From: [Mycobacterium] stephanolepidis | Lineage (GTDB): Bacteria > Actinomycetota > Actinomycetes > Mycobacteriales > Mycobacteriaceae | Assembly: GCF_002356335.1 (NCBI RefSeq) | Contig: NZ_AP018165.1 | Coordinates: 1,116,001-1,180,000 of the forward strand | Direction: 5' to 3' | DNA: 64,000 nt | Part shown: piece after piece, positions 8,521-16,639 of the stretch | Numbering within the stretch: position 1 is the stretch's first letter | Layout of the letters: every line of letters starts with the position of its first letter | Made by a program: the position numbers and the translations under genes | Notes under the pieces: generated by a model | What the model was told of the DNA's origin: nothing | The model's input: only the letters and a program-made list of their open reading frames with translations | The model's database searches: none

Positions 8521-10227
8521 GTGCAGAAATTAGAGTCACGGACTGAAACGTTCAAAGGCTATGTGGACAAGCCAGGTGGCACCTACTGGGAGGGGCAGTT
8601 CGCCGAGGCGGCCCAGCAGAACGCCGGCGATGGCCTGAAAACTATTGGCTCCATTCGCGACACGATCGATGGGCTCGCTGACGAAGTCACGTCCACGGTC
8701 ACCTACAGTGTGTTGCCGCCGTTGACCGCCGCTAAGGCGATCATCAATCACGCCGAGCAGCAACAAGGTGTGACGGTCAACGATGATCTGTCCATCACCT
8801 ATACCCCACCCAGTGGTATGAGTGATGAGGCGATTGAGAAGAGCCGTCAGGCTGTGGCAACCATGGCCAAGGAACTTAAAGACAGCGCTGATAAATGGTG
8901 GGCAGCAACACAAACTGTCAAAAGCCAGATCGAGACCGGCGAAGCGAAGGTCGCGGGTGAGTTGAATCTTGCAGCCGCGACGTTCAACGTCAACAATGCC
9001 GCCGCCCAGACAAAACCTGCCGATGTTCCCAGTGCGAAAGATGCGAACTTCTACAAGGAATGGTATCCGCGGTCCAGCGCACCGGTCAGCACTGAAGCCG
9101 CAGCCGCCACCGCAGTGGACCCGAACGCACCCAAGCTTGGCCCACCCGTACCCGGCGACAAGCCGCTCCAGCCCGATCCGCGGGCGGGCAGCCTCACAGG
9201 GAACTTGGGTGCGCTGGGCATCACGGACCCGAAGAGTCCATTGGAACAGCAGCTGCGCCCGGCAGCACCGAAGCTCGACCCCAACAGTCCACAAGGCAAA
9301 GCTGCCATCGACCAGATGCGTGGATATCTGCAGAAGATCTACCCACCTGCCGAGGCAGAGCAGCGGCTTCAAGAGGCGATCAAGGGCGCTCAACAAGACC
9401 GCCCCATGGTCGCGGTGCCAGAACCTGGTCCACAAGAGCGAGTTAGGGAAACCTTCAAAGACGCCTACCGCGCTAGCTGGGACGAGGGCATCAAAGGCAT
9501 CCAAGACATGTTGGGTGCCAACGGACTTGACGATTTCAAGGACGCCTGGAAGAACACTGGCGAAGGACTACTGCACCAGTTAAACCCGATCAACAACGTC
9601 ATCGACGGAATCAACGAACTCAAAGGCGCTGTAGATAACCCGGAAGCCTTCCTCGGCCACAAATCCGCCATTGCCACCCAGATGGTTCCGGGCCTCATTC
9701 TGGGTGGCGAAGGAGCAGCTGTCAGGGCGGGGCTTCCTGCCGAAATCCTCACCGAGGGTGGAGCGCCAGCATCTGTGCTGCGGGGATGGAATCCGACTGG
9801 TGGTATGCCTTGGAAGGACTTTGAAAGCCATTTCGGGACACCAGAAGCGCGGCACTACCCGACGGAGAACAATGGTTTTCCGCCCGGCTACGTCCCAAAG
9901 TCGGCCAATCTTCCGGCAGGCACGATCATCGACAGGTTCGGCTCAGAGTGGGGCCGCTATCTTGCGCCGGACGGTACTCCTGCTTCTGGCCGAGCAATAG
10001 CGCCTGAAACAGTGGGCGGTTCATACACGCGGTACATGCTTACAGGAGAGCCCCTGCCTCCTGGTTGGGACATCGTCGAGGGGCCAGTGCAACCATGGTT
10101 TGGGCAGACTCCCTCGCCCGGCGTCCCGCAGTACATGATTGTCGGTCCCGAAGGCGTCACGCCGAAGGTCAGGGATCTACTGAAGATGGGAATAATCGAA
10201 GAGGATGGACCTCCCCTTGGACGATAA
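8521..10227 (+). pseudogene. 3' part of an IS-split TNT-domain (NAD+ glycohydrolase) type VII toxin
   Basis: Joined to 7163-7243, this restores a 594-residue protein. The N-terminus is a WXG100-like helical domain with a WEG motif (TYWEGQFAEAAQQ). A long helical and Pro-rich middle (about 60-470) follows. The C-terminal TNT domain (about 480-590) shows DRFGSEWGRYLAPDG near residue 497, SGRAIAP, and PWFGQ...PQYMI, as in the tuberculosis necrotizing toxin of CpnT, which hydrolyses NAD+. Codon use is less GC-rich than the backbone, suggesting transfer. The frame is also open 5' into the IS from ATG 8344, so a chimeric product lacking the first 27 residues is conceivable. Confidence 0.85.
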
Positions 10228-10621
10228 GTCAAACCAACTTCAGGCCGAGATCAATCGACTATCAGAAAAGCTGGGGGTGCGTCCGATGCTCGTCGGGCAG
10301 CGCACCAATGACGGGCTCAACATCTTTGTCGCAGAAGATGGTTCGTACCACTTCGTATTCTATGAGCGGGGACAACTTGGCTTCGACCAATCGGGAAGCC
10401 TTGACGACCTTCTCTATTGGTACTGCGAAGACGTCATTTCAAGTCAAGCTTCAAAGCGCGTGAGCGACCGCAAAGAGCGGTTCAAGTTCGAGTATCAATG
10501 GCTGAGTGACTTCAGTGTTGACTGGGCTAAACGGAATGTCCGAGAAACAGCTGCCATGTTTCGGAGATACGGTAAGCCGCAGGATATTTCGCTACTTCCA
10601 GATATCGGCGAACCTCTGTAA
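10205..10621 (+). CDS. Imm63-family immunity protein to the TNT toxin
   Basis: This 138-residue cytoplasmic protein overlaps the toxin gene end by 23 bases. The segment EDGSYHFVFYERGQ, followed by SLDDLLYWYCEDV and the later FEYQW...WAKRNVRE, matches the pattern of the Imm63 family found beside TNT and other polymorphic toxins. It should bind and block the NAD+ glycohydrolase domain in producing cells. The GC content is clearly lower than in the surrounding genes. It stays intact although the toxin gene is split, which fits immunity against toxin from relatives. Confidence 0.75.
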   Translation: MDLPLDDKSNQLQAEINRLSEKLGVRPMLVGQRTNDGLNIFVAEDGSYHFVFYERGQLGFDQSGSLDDLLYWYCEDVISSQASKRVSDRKERFKFEYQWLSDFSVDWAKRNVRETAAMFRRYGKPQDISLLPDIGEPL

Positions 10622-10773
10622 GGGTGGGGCCTCAGCCGAGGCTTCCTGTTAGAAGGGGGCGGTAGGCCTTCGCAGGGATCGTTATGTACTCGGTACGAGT
10701 GGTTTCAGAATTGCGGAGGTCCCGTTGCGCTCGAAAAGACGACGACTGGGCGCCTTTGCAACTTAGGTACCAC

Positions 10774-10846
10774 TGGCGAGCTAAGGGGACTTGAACCCCC
10801 GCCTCTCGATTCGCAATCGAGCGCTCTACCACTGAGCTATGGCCCC
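10774..10846 (-). tRNA. tRNA-like gene with anticodon GCG (nominally Arg), imperfect acceptor stem
   Basis: The minus strand forms a D arm (GCTC/GAGC), an anticodon arm (CTCGA, loop TTGCGAA, TCGAG), a T arm with loop TTCAAGT, and encoded CCA at 10774-10776. The anticodon is GCG. The body resembles tRNA-Ala, including the third acceptor pair G-T. The first and sixth acceptor pairs do not form (G-G and C-A), so it may be a decaying or atypical tRNA. It lies just downstream of the toxin module. Confidence 0.6.
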
Positions 10847-11186
10847 GCCACGCAGCGCTGGGCCACGTAGGAACCAACACGATACTGTTGTCTGGCGTTG
10901 GGAATGCGCGTTTCAATTTAGTTAACGCCGCTTACCGGTGTCCGCGGGCGGCATAGGGCTGTACGACACCATCTGGGCAACGTTCCAGCCGGCTTGTTAT
11001 ACGCCGTGAACTTTTCGAGTGATTGCACGATAGTCGGCCCGTATGTTCTTAAGAAGCGGTAGGCATCAAGCGACGGGCTCGTTTGTACGCACTTTTGACG
11101 GAGCGCCACCGCCATTTCCGCGGTTGAGACCAGGGCCGGACCTGCTCATTGGCAACGTCCAACCGTCGCCCACCGGTTCATGCAAG
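10847..11186. other. intergenic region upstream of the CoA-transferase gene
   Basis: About 340 bases with no supported gene. Short open frames on both strands lack ribosome sites and family signatures. It presumably carries the promoters of the downstream plus-strand gene and of the minus-strand tRNA-like gene. I see no clear hairpin or repeat. Confidence 0.4.
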
Positions 11187-12518
11187 ATGGATGCCATGCC
11201 GCAGGAGCTCACCGCAGAACAAGCCGCTGCACTGTTGAAACCCGTCGACACACTGGGAATCCCTCTGGGCCCCGGCCAGCCACCGGCCTTCCTGCGCGCC
11301 CTCGGCGTGCGCACGGACTGGACGGACCTGCGGGTGTACGGCGCGCTGTTGGCGGTCGGCACCGAACTGTTCTCGCGGCAGGGTGTGCATTACCTGTCGG
11401 GCTTTTTCGGCCCACTCGAACGCGCGCTGCGGGACATGGGCGCAGATATCGAATTCGCCGCCGCAGACTTCCGCCGGTTCGGGCCATTACTTGAGCGCCA
11501 GTCGCCGCGGGTGATGACGACCGTCGCGGCACCACCGGATGCCGACGGCTGGTGTTCCCTGTCGCTACACGCGGGCGGGACCATCGGTGAGCTGCGCCGA
11601 GCGGGCGCCGATCCGGAGCGACTGCTCATTGCCGAAGTCTCGGAAGGATATCCGCGCACCTTCGGATTCGGGGAGGATCATCGCCACGCGCTGCATATGG
11701 ACGAGATCGACATCTTGTTGCGCTCGACGGATGCACCGCTGGCGCTGCCCGGGGGCGATGCGGAGCCGTCGGACGTCGATCGGGCGATCGCGCAGTACGC
11801 GGTGGCCTTCATCGGCCCGGGAGCGACACTGCAAACCGGAATCGGCGCCATTCCCAACCAGATTGCGACCCTCTTGGCCGAAGGCGATGGCGGCGGCTAC
11901 GGTCTGCACAGCGAGATGTTCACCGACGGCTGCATGCATCTGCACCGCGCAGGCAAGATCACCAACACCGGCAAGGGACAGTACGACGGCGTCAGCGTGA
12001 CGACCTTCGCCTTCGGATCGCCACAGCTGTACGAGTGGCTGGACGGCAACTCCGATGTCGCGTTCCTGCCGGTCGAGATTGTCAACGCGCCAGAGGTTAT
12101 CGGCGCCAACAACGACATGATCTCGATCAACGGGGCGCTCTCAATCGACATCCAGGGGCAGGTTGTCGCCGACACCATCAACGGAGGGCAGTTCAGCGGG
12201 ATCGGTGGCGCCGAAGACTTCGTGGCCGGGGCCGGGCTGGAGCTGTCGGACCGCTCGCTGATCTGTCTGCCCTCAACCTTCGAAAAGGATGGGGTGCTGC
12301 AGTCGCGCATCGTGCCGTGGTTCGGCCCGGGTGCCGTCATCACCACGCCGCGTCACCAGGTCGATGTGATCATCACCGAGTACGGCGCCGCAGAACTGGA
12401 AGGCAGAACGGTCCGTGAGCGCGGAGAGGCGCTGGCATCCATCGCCCACCCGCAGTTCCGGGATGACCTGTTGGCGGCTGCTGAGCGTGCGTCGAATGGC
12501 CGCTCACCGGTCAGCTGA
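11187..12518 (+). CDS. acetyl-CoA hydrolase/transferase family protein (CoA-transferase)
   Basis: This protein of about 443 residues belongs to the acetyl-CoA hydrolase / 4-hydroxybutyrate CoA-transferase family. Recognisable parts are the glycine-rich GPGATLQTGIGAIPNQ, the LHSEMFTDG segment, and the C-terminal VDVIITEYGAAELEGRTVRERGEAL characteristic of the family. These enzymes move CoA between carboxylic acids through a glutamyl-CoA intermediate. ATG 11187 or 11196 is preferred; the frame continues upstream to 11043 without domain content. It is convergent with the next gene, with two bases between stops. Confidence 0.85.
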   Translation: MDAMPQELTAEQAAALLKPVDTLGIPLGPGQPPAFLRALGVRTDWTDLRVYGALLAVGTELFSRQGVHYLSGFFGPLERALRDMGADIEFAAADFRRFGPLLERQSPRVMTTVAAPPDADGWCSLSLHAGGTIGELRRAGADPERLLIAEVSEGYPRTFGFGEDHRHALHMDEIDILLRSTDAPLALPGGDAEPSDVDRAIAQYAVAFIGPGATLQTGIGAIPNQIATLLAEGDGGGYGLHSEMFTDGCMHLHRAGKITNTGKGQYDGVSVTTFAFGSPQLYEWLDGNSDVAFLPVEIVNAPEVIGANNDMISINGALSIDIQGQVVADTINGGQFSGIGGAEDFVAGAGLELSDRSLICLPSTFEKDGVLQSRIVPWFGPGAVITTPRHQVDVIITEYGAAELEGRTVRERGEALASIAHPQFRDDLLAAAERASNGRSPVS

Positions 12519-12520
12519 GC

Positions 12521-13201
12521 TCAGCCCTGCTCGACGGTGTTGTTGTTACCGGACTTGGAGACTTCCGGTTCCCCGGAGTAATAGGTGACCTTGTTGTCGA
12601 AGCCCGAGACGCCGATCTTGCGGGCTGTTTCCAGGTGCACCGTGTTCTCGACACCGGATACCGTGAGGGTGTCGCAATTGCCGGTGATTTCAACGGTATT
12701 GGACACTCCGCTGACGTTGATCAGACAGCCGTCGCAGTCGACCGCGACCTGTTTATGCGTACCGGAGACGCTGAAGGTCGAACCCGCGGGCACAAATGTG
12801 GGACCCGCGGGCGCGCTCGACGAGGCAGTCGCGCGGGTACGCGTCGCAGGCGGCACGAGAGTCGATCTCACGGGCAGTGTGCTTGTTGGGCCCGGACTCG
12901 TGCGTACATGCTGGGGCAGTGTGGTTTTGGCGGCGTAGAACACCAGTCCGGCAACTCCCGCCGTGATCAGGGCGAAGAAGACGATGAATCGCCGGCGAAA
13001 TCTGCGGACGGAGAGCCGGGGCGGATAGGGCGTCCCGTACACCGGCGGGGGTGGATACGGGCTCGACACCGTCGGCGGATACGGGTTCGGTTTCGTGACA
13101 CCCAGTTCCGAGGTCCGCGCCGTCTCGTTCAGGGAGCGTTCCAGCTCTCGGATTCGGGCTTCGGGGTCACCGTCCGGCTCCACCCACAGATAGTCCCACA
13201 C
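12521..13201 (-). CDS. membrane-anchored DUF3060 protein
   Basis: This protein of about 226 residues has an acidic N-terminal region (LWVEPDGDPEARIRELERSL), a Pro/Tyr-rich stretch, one transmembrane helix (FIVFFALITAGVAGLVFYA), a Ser/Thr/Pro linker, and a C-terminal repeat region. The repeats (VSGTHKQV, VSGVSNTVEITG, VSGVENTVHL, VSGFDNKV) are the beta-helical pattern of DUF3060. The C-terminal domain is probably outside the membrane. Function unknown. GTG 13201 avoids overlap with the divergent VOC gene; an in-frame ATG at 13267 is the alternative. Confidence 0.7.
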   Translation of the reverse strand: MWDYLWVEPDGDPEARIRELERSLNETARTSELGVTKPNPYPPTVSSPYPPPPVYGTPYPPRLSVRRFRRRFIVFFALITAGVAGLVFYAAKTTLPQHVRTSPGPTSTLPVRSTLVPPATRTRATASSSAPAGPTFVPAGSTFSVSGTHKQVAVDCDGCLINVSGVSNTVEITGNCDTLTVSGVENTVHLETARKIGVSGFDNKVTYYSGEPEVSKSGNNNTVEQG

Positions 13202-13231
13202 AGGGGCCGCCGCGGCGGTAGCGTTTTGGTT

Positions 13232-13621
13232 ATGGGGTCCTCCGAGATTGTCGCCGCCGAACCACAACTGTTCGTCACCGACTTCGAGCGCGCCATCGGC
13301 TTCTACGTGGATACGCTCGGATTCGACGTGGCCTTCACCTACGGTGAGCCGCCCTTCTACGGCCAGGTGCGGCGCGGAGGGGCGAGCTTGAACCTACGCA
13401 AGGTCGACGGCCCGGTGTATGACGGCAATTTCCTTGCCACGGAACATGATCCGCTTGCCGCCACGCTCACGACCTATAAGTTGGGCCCCCTGCACGACGA
13501 GTACCAGGCGGCGGGTGTGGCCTTCCATCAGCCCCTGCGGACCGAGGAGTGGGGCAGCGTCACCTTCATCGTGAAGGACCCCGACGGGAACCTGCTGTTG
13601 TTCTCGGGCGCGGAAGCCTGA
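13232..13621 (+). CDS. VOC-family (glyoxalase / bleomycin resistance-like) protein
   Basis: This 129-residue single-domain VOC protein starts with ATG 13232. It has paired beta-alpha-beta-beta-beta modules with PQLFVTDFERAIGFYVDTLGF at the start and WGSVTFIVKDPDGNLLLFSG at the end. The family binds metal and either transforms or sequesters small molecules. The Glu/His ligand pattern is not complete enough to name a substrate. It is divergent from the DUF3060 gene, with about 30 bases between starts. Confidence 0.8.
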   Translation: MGSSEIVAAEPQLFVTDFERAIGFYVDTLGFDVAFTYGEPPFYGQVRRGGASLNLRKVDGPVYDGNFLATEHDPLAATLTTYKLGPLHDEYQAAGVAFHQPLRTEEWGSVTFIVKDPDGNLLLFSGAEA

Positions 13622-13665
13622 AAAGAAGCTCTCGCCATTGGGGCGCTGAGCGATGACAATGAGGC

Positions 13666-14040
13666 ATGCGATTGCCAACCTCATTTGAAGGGCTCGTCAC
13701 CGACGGAGGCAAGTCCATCGTCTACGGCGAGCCGTACACGACAGCCGACGGCACCCTGGTCATCACGGTTGCCAAGGTGCGCACCCGGGGCAGCGGCGCC
13801 GACGGCGAACCCGTGGAAACGCGTGCGAGACCATTAGGAGTCTTCGTCGTCAAGGACGGGAACGCTCAATGGCAGCCAGCCTTTAACGCCGACCGGGCCT
13901 CGACCCTGGGCATACTCACCGGAATGGTCGCGGCGGTGCTGGGACTGACAGCCCTGATCCGCCGGCCGCCATGGCCTGATCTCACCTTGCCGGGATGGTC
14001 ACCGGCAGAAAACCCGCACTGGTTCCGCGACAGGCGCTAA
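13666..14040 (+). CDS. GerW/YtfJ-like protein with C-terminal membrane segment
   Basis: This 124-residue protein begins LPTSFEGLVTDGGKSIVYGEPYTTADGTLVITVAKV, then has RPLGVFVVKDGNAQWQPAFN. The IxGEP...DGTxVIxVxKV and VxKDGxxxWxP pattern matches the GerW (YtfJ) family. The glycine-rich middle of Bacillus members is shortened. A hydrophobic segment (TLGILTGMVAAVLGLTAL) suggests membrane attachment. Function in non-sporulating mycobacteria is unknown. Confidence 0.65.
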   Translation: MRLPTSFEGLVTDGGKSIVYGEPYTTADGTLVITVAKVRTRGSGADGEPVETRARPLGVFVVKDGNAQWQPAFNADRASTLGILTGMVAAVLGLTALIRRPPWPDLTLPGWSPAENPHWFRDRR

Positions 14041-14070
14041 CCGCTCAGCGCCCGTCGCGGCAGCCAGTCT

Positions 14071-14685
14071 CTACTTCGGGGTGACGGTCTCCTTGAAGGT
14101 CCCGTCGCCCTGGTTCAGCCAGGTGATGGTGCCCTTCTGGAATTCGCCGATCCAGCCGCCCTTGGCGACGTCGGGCCCGCCGGCCGTCTCAGTCTCGTCG
14201 GCGGTGGGGAAGCCGAGCGTGCCGCCCGCGCCACCCTGCTCGGTGTACACCTTCAGGATTTCGCCCTGAACCAGGTGCGCACCGGTGGACGGCGAGCTGA
14301 AGATCGTGCCCTTGGCGAAGGCCTGCACCGTGCCGTCACCCACCTTCTCGGGCTGTCCGGTCGGCAAGCCGAGCTTGGCTTCTCCGCCGGCCTTGGTGTA
14401 CGCCTCGGCGACCGGCGGTTCCAGCGTCACGTCGCCGACACCCGGCACGTTGACGGTGGAGGGAGCCCCGGCGATGACGGACGACACCGCACTGCTTGCC
14501 GACGATGCGGCACTCGATGCGGCGCTACCACCAGCGCTGATGGCCGACGATGCCGCACTGGTCGCGCTCGACAGCGACTCCTTGGCGGCGTTTTTGTCAT
14601 CTTGAGAACACGCGACAACGACTGCTGCTGACATGGCGACGATGGAAACCGCGCCTGCTGCTCGTTTCATCAGATTGGTATCCAT
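14071..14685 (-). CDS. LGFP-repeat lipoprotein
   Basis: This 204-residue lipoprotein starts at ATG 14685. A signal peptide ends in a lipobox VVAC near residue 26. A long Ala/Ser linker (about 35-80) follows, then LGFP-type repeats (AKLGLPTGQPEKV, GTLGFPTADETET) each carrying a GGWIGEF/AFAKG-like segment. LGFP repeats occur in actinobacterial cell-wall proteins and are thought to anchor them to the arabinogalactan-mycolate layer. The frame remains open upstream to 14787 but the lipoprotein signal fixes the start. Confidence 0.82.
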   Translation of the reverse strand: MDTNLMKRAAGAVSIVAMSAAVVVACSQDDKNAAKESLSSATSAASSAISAGGSAASSAASSASSAVSSVIAGAPSTVNVPGVGDVTLEPPVAEAYTKAGGEAKLGLPTGQPEKVGDGTVQAFAKGTIFSSPSTGAHLVQGEILKVYTEQGGAGGTLGFPTADETETAGGPDVAKGGWIGEFQKGTITWLNQGDGTFKETVTPK

Positions 14686-14813
14686 GAACCGAACGTAACA
14701 ATGTAAACCGGGCCAATAGGTGAGTTTTTCGATGTTCACCAATTGGTCATCGATCGATTTCGGTGGAAAAAGGCGCGTTGAACGCACGAAAATGCACCGA
14801 AATTACGCGAAAA

Positions 14814-15290
14814 CTACGAAACCGGTGTCAGCTCGCAGACGTAGTCGCCGACCACGATGTGTACCTCGGTCGCGTCCGGAACCGTGGGAGTGGGCACGAC
14901 ATTGAGCTGGAACTGCTCGCGGCCGAACTCATCGGTAGTTCCCGGCCACTGTTCCTGCAGGATGTCGCTGATCAGACCGGCGACTGCGGGTTCGGTGATG
15001 CGGTAGGTCTCGGCCTGGCAGAACTTCGAGTACACCTCGGTGACCCGGATGCGCGCCTTCTCGATAGGCAAGGTGCCCAGGTCATCGCCGGTTTCCGGGT
15101 CGCGTACCGCGGTGCCGGTGGCTCCGATGACCGAGAAGATCATCCCGACCTCTACGCCGGCCTCATCGCCCTTGTTGACCAGCACCGAGTAGCGGTCGAC
15201 GATATCGGCGACCTTCCCGATGATGGGGTCGACGGGCTCCGGCTCCAGCTCACCAGCCGATTGCTCCGCTGGTTTCGTCTCTTCAGGCAT
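14814..15290 (-). CDS. conserved hypothetical protein
   Basis: This 158-residue protein starts at ATG 15290, overlapping the stop of the preceding gene by 8 bases. It has an acidic N-terminal tail rich in Glu and Pro. A beta-rich core (GKVADIVDRYSVLVNKGDEAGVEVGMIFSVIG, then DPETGDDLGTLPIEKARIRVTEVY) follows. The core pattern resembles proteins with FlgT-like C-terminal or small barrel folds, but I do not assign a family. No signal peptide or membrane segment is seen. It is likely co-transcribed with the membrane protein upstream. Confidence 0.65.
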   Translation of the reverse strand: MPEETKPAEQSAGELEPEPVDPIIGKVADIVDRYSVLVNKGDEAGVEVGMIFSVIGATGTAVRDPETGDDLGTLPIEKARIRVTEVYSKFCQAETYRITEPAVAGLISDILQEQWPGTTDEFGREQFQLNVVPTPTVPDATEVHIVVGDYVCELTPVS

Positions 15291-15870
15291 TGCCCACGCC
15301 GACGGTGTAGTTGTTGGCGCGCGACGCGGTCTCGATCTTTTGCCGCTCCGGCTGTCCGGCGGTCTCGGCCGTCGCGAAATCGGTCTTGGCCTTGGCCACT
15401 GCCGTGCTCGAGACATTCTCCGACTCGCGCAGCGCCTGGAAGGCGTGGCGCAAAGTCAGGCGGCTGATGGTCAGCGCCAGGTTCAGCGCGCTGGAAGCGG
15501 AGTGCTTGTTGCCCTCGTTGAGGTCGTTCGACGCGGTCGCAAGGTGCTTGTCCACGTCGATCATGCCCTGCAGGGTCACCATCGTGGCGTACGCCGACTG
15601 TCCGACATTGCGGTCAAGCTTGTTGCTCTGCTGAATGCGGTGATACAGATCGGCAATCAAGATTCCGGAGACGAGGGCAAGCAGCGGTGTGACGATGCCC
15701 TGTACGAATCGCACGAGTTCGGTGTCGCCCGCCGTGAAGCCGACAACCGCCGCGACGATGGTTGCGACAACCGCCGCTCCGACGATCGTCCAATGAACCA
15801 GCGTGGGCTTCGGGGGAAGCTGATCTGAATTTGCCAACGTCGTTACCGTCCGTTCGGTGAGTGGACACAT
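15283..15870 (-). CDS. two-helix membrane protein, hypothetical
   Basis: This 195-residue protein has two transmembrane helices near the N-terminus (VHWTIVGAAVVATIVAAVVGFTA and FVQGIVTPLLALVSGILIADLY). A long helical cytoplasmic tail (about residues 75-195) follows. No family is recognised. It is the first gene of a two-gene minus-strand unit with the 14814-15290 gene. A GTG a few codons in is an alternative start. Confidence 0.6.
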   Translation of the reverse strand: MCPLTERTVTTLANSDQLPPKPTLVHWTIVGAAVVATIVAAVVGFTAGDTELVRFVQGIVTPLLALVSGILIADLYHRIQQSNKLDRNVGQSAYATMVTLQGMIDVDKHLATASNDLNEGNKHSASSALNLALTISRLTLRHAFQALRESENVSSTAVAKAKTDFATAETAGQPERQKIETASRANNYTVGVGNA

Positions 15871-16047
15871 TCATTGCATCCGTGACCCCATGAGCACTGA
15901 CCGGAGCATGCTAACACCGTGTACAGGTTCGTCCAAGGTGAGGTTACGCGCATTACTCGATGTTTGCTGAGTGTTGCGATCGCGTCGGATTTTTTCGAAT
16001 ATTGTTGAATCGCAAGGGGTGTCGATAGGGGCCCTATCGGGCAGTTC

Positions 16048-16485
16048 TTAGCACTGCTGCTCGGCGGCGGCATTCGTCGCCACAATTACCGCAGCTTGCC
16101 GGTCCGCGGGCAGCTCGTGCCAGGCCTTGTGAAAAGTCCCGGGGCCGACGTTCCCATTGGTCTGGATGGACTGCAGATAGCCCTCCACGAGCTGGGCGGG
16201 GCCATCCTGCTTCCCGGTCATCCAGTCGGCGGCTGCACGGCAGGCCTGGTAGTACTCCTCTTCCAGGGAACTGGGTGCGGCGTCCACGGACGTTGTGACG
16301 CCCGCCGGGGACATCCCCGAGCCGGAAGCCGGCGGCTGCGCCGCGGGCGCCTCGATCGGGGTGGTGGAGGCGCCGGCCGGGTTAGGGGCCGCCTTTTCGT
16401 CGGATTTCGACGTGCACGCCGTACCGATCAACGGGACGCAGAGGGCCATCAGGGTCGCGGCGATGCGGATTGGGGCGGTCACCAC
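16048..16485 (-). CDS. lpqV: lipoprotein LpqV-like
   Basis: This lipoprotein of about 145 residues has a signal sequence ending in LIGTAC (lipobox Cys). A Pro/Ala/Ser-rich linker (about 25-65) and a small alpha-helical domain with EEEYYQACRAAADWMTGKQ and a terminal Cys follow. Size, layout and position divergent from a cysteine dioxygenase-like and a rhodanese gene match lpqV (Rv1064c) beside Rv1065-Rv1066. Function unknown. GTG 16485 or 16482 is the likely start. Confidence 0.7.
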   Translation of the reverse strand: MVTAPIRIAATLMALCVPLIGTACTSKSDEKAAPNPAGASTTPIEAPAAQPPASGSGMSPAGVTTSVDAAPSSLEEEYYQACRAAADWMTGKQDGPAQLVEGYLQSIQTNGNVGPGTFHKAWHELPADRQAAVIVATNAAAEQQC

Positions 16486-16533
16486 TCCAAAGTAGCAAGT
16501 GCCTACCAGCGGCAACATTTACTCACTCAGAGC

Positions 16534-16552
16534 TTTTGCCCTGGGGGCAAAA
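16534..16552. promoter_or_regulatory. perfect 8-bp inverted repeat in the lpqV / dioxygenase divergent promoter
   Basis: TTTTGCCC and GGGCAAAA are separated by TGG. The repeat lies about 20 bases upstream of the -10 element TACCAT (16570-16575) of the dioxygenase leader, so it overlaps the expected -35 region. A repressor-type operator is likely; the regulator is unknown. Confidence 0.45.
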
Positions 16553-16569
16553 CCGCTGGAAAACGCCGG

Positions 16570-16575
16570 TACCAT
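16570..16575 (+). promoter_or_regulatory. -10 element for the leaderless leader transcript
   Basis: TACCAT is followed by seven bases and then the GTG of the leader peptide at 16583. Transcription would start at or within a base of the start codon, giving a leaderless mRNA as is common in mycobacteria. Confidence 0.5.
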
Positions 16576-16582
16576 TTCAGCT

Positions 16583-16624
16583 GTGATGGGACACAGGGGT
16601 TTTCAGGGGTGGTGTTGCGGCTAG
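16583..16624 (+). CDS. leader peptide with tandem Cys codons (probable cysteine attenuator)
   Basis: GTG-ATG starts a 13-codon frame, V-M-G-H-R-G-F-Q-G-W-C-C-G, followed by TAG. It is placed at the predicted transcription start, so it is probably translated from a leaderless mRNA. Two adjacent Cys codons (TGT TGC) lie just before the stop. Polycysteine leaderless short frames acting as cysteine-responsive attenuators are known in mycobacteria. The downstream genes encode a cysteine dioxygenase-like protein and a rhodanese, which fits. Translation itself is not proven by the sequence. Confidence 0.65.
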   Translation: MMGHRGFQGWCCG

Positions 16625-16639
16625 CCGCCACCATCCCTG
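16604..16639 (+). promoter_or_regulatory. attenuator hairpin overlapping the leader's Cys codons
   Basis: CAGGGGTGGTG (16604-16614) pairs over 11 bases (one G-T) with CACCATCCCTG (16629-16639). After a TT bulge, GCGG pairs with CCGC around a CTAG loop. The 5' arm contains the Trp codon and the Cys codons start in its bulge. A ribosome stalled there would open the stem. The hairpin ends 24 bases before the dioxygenase start codon. Confidence 0.6.
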
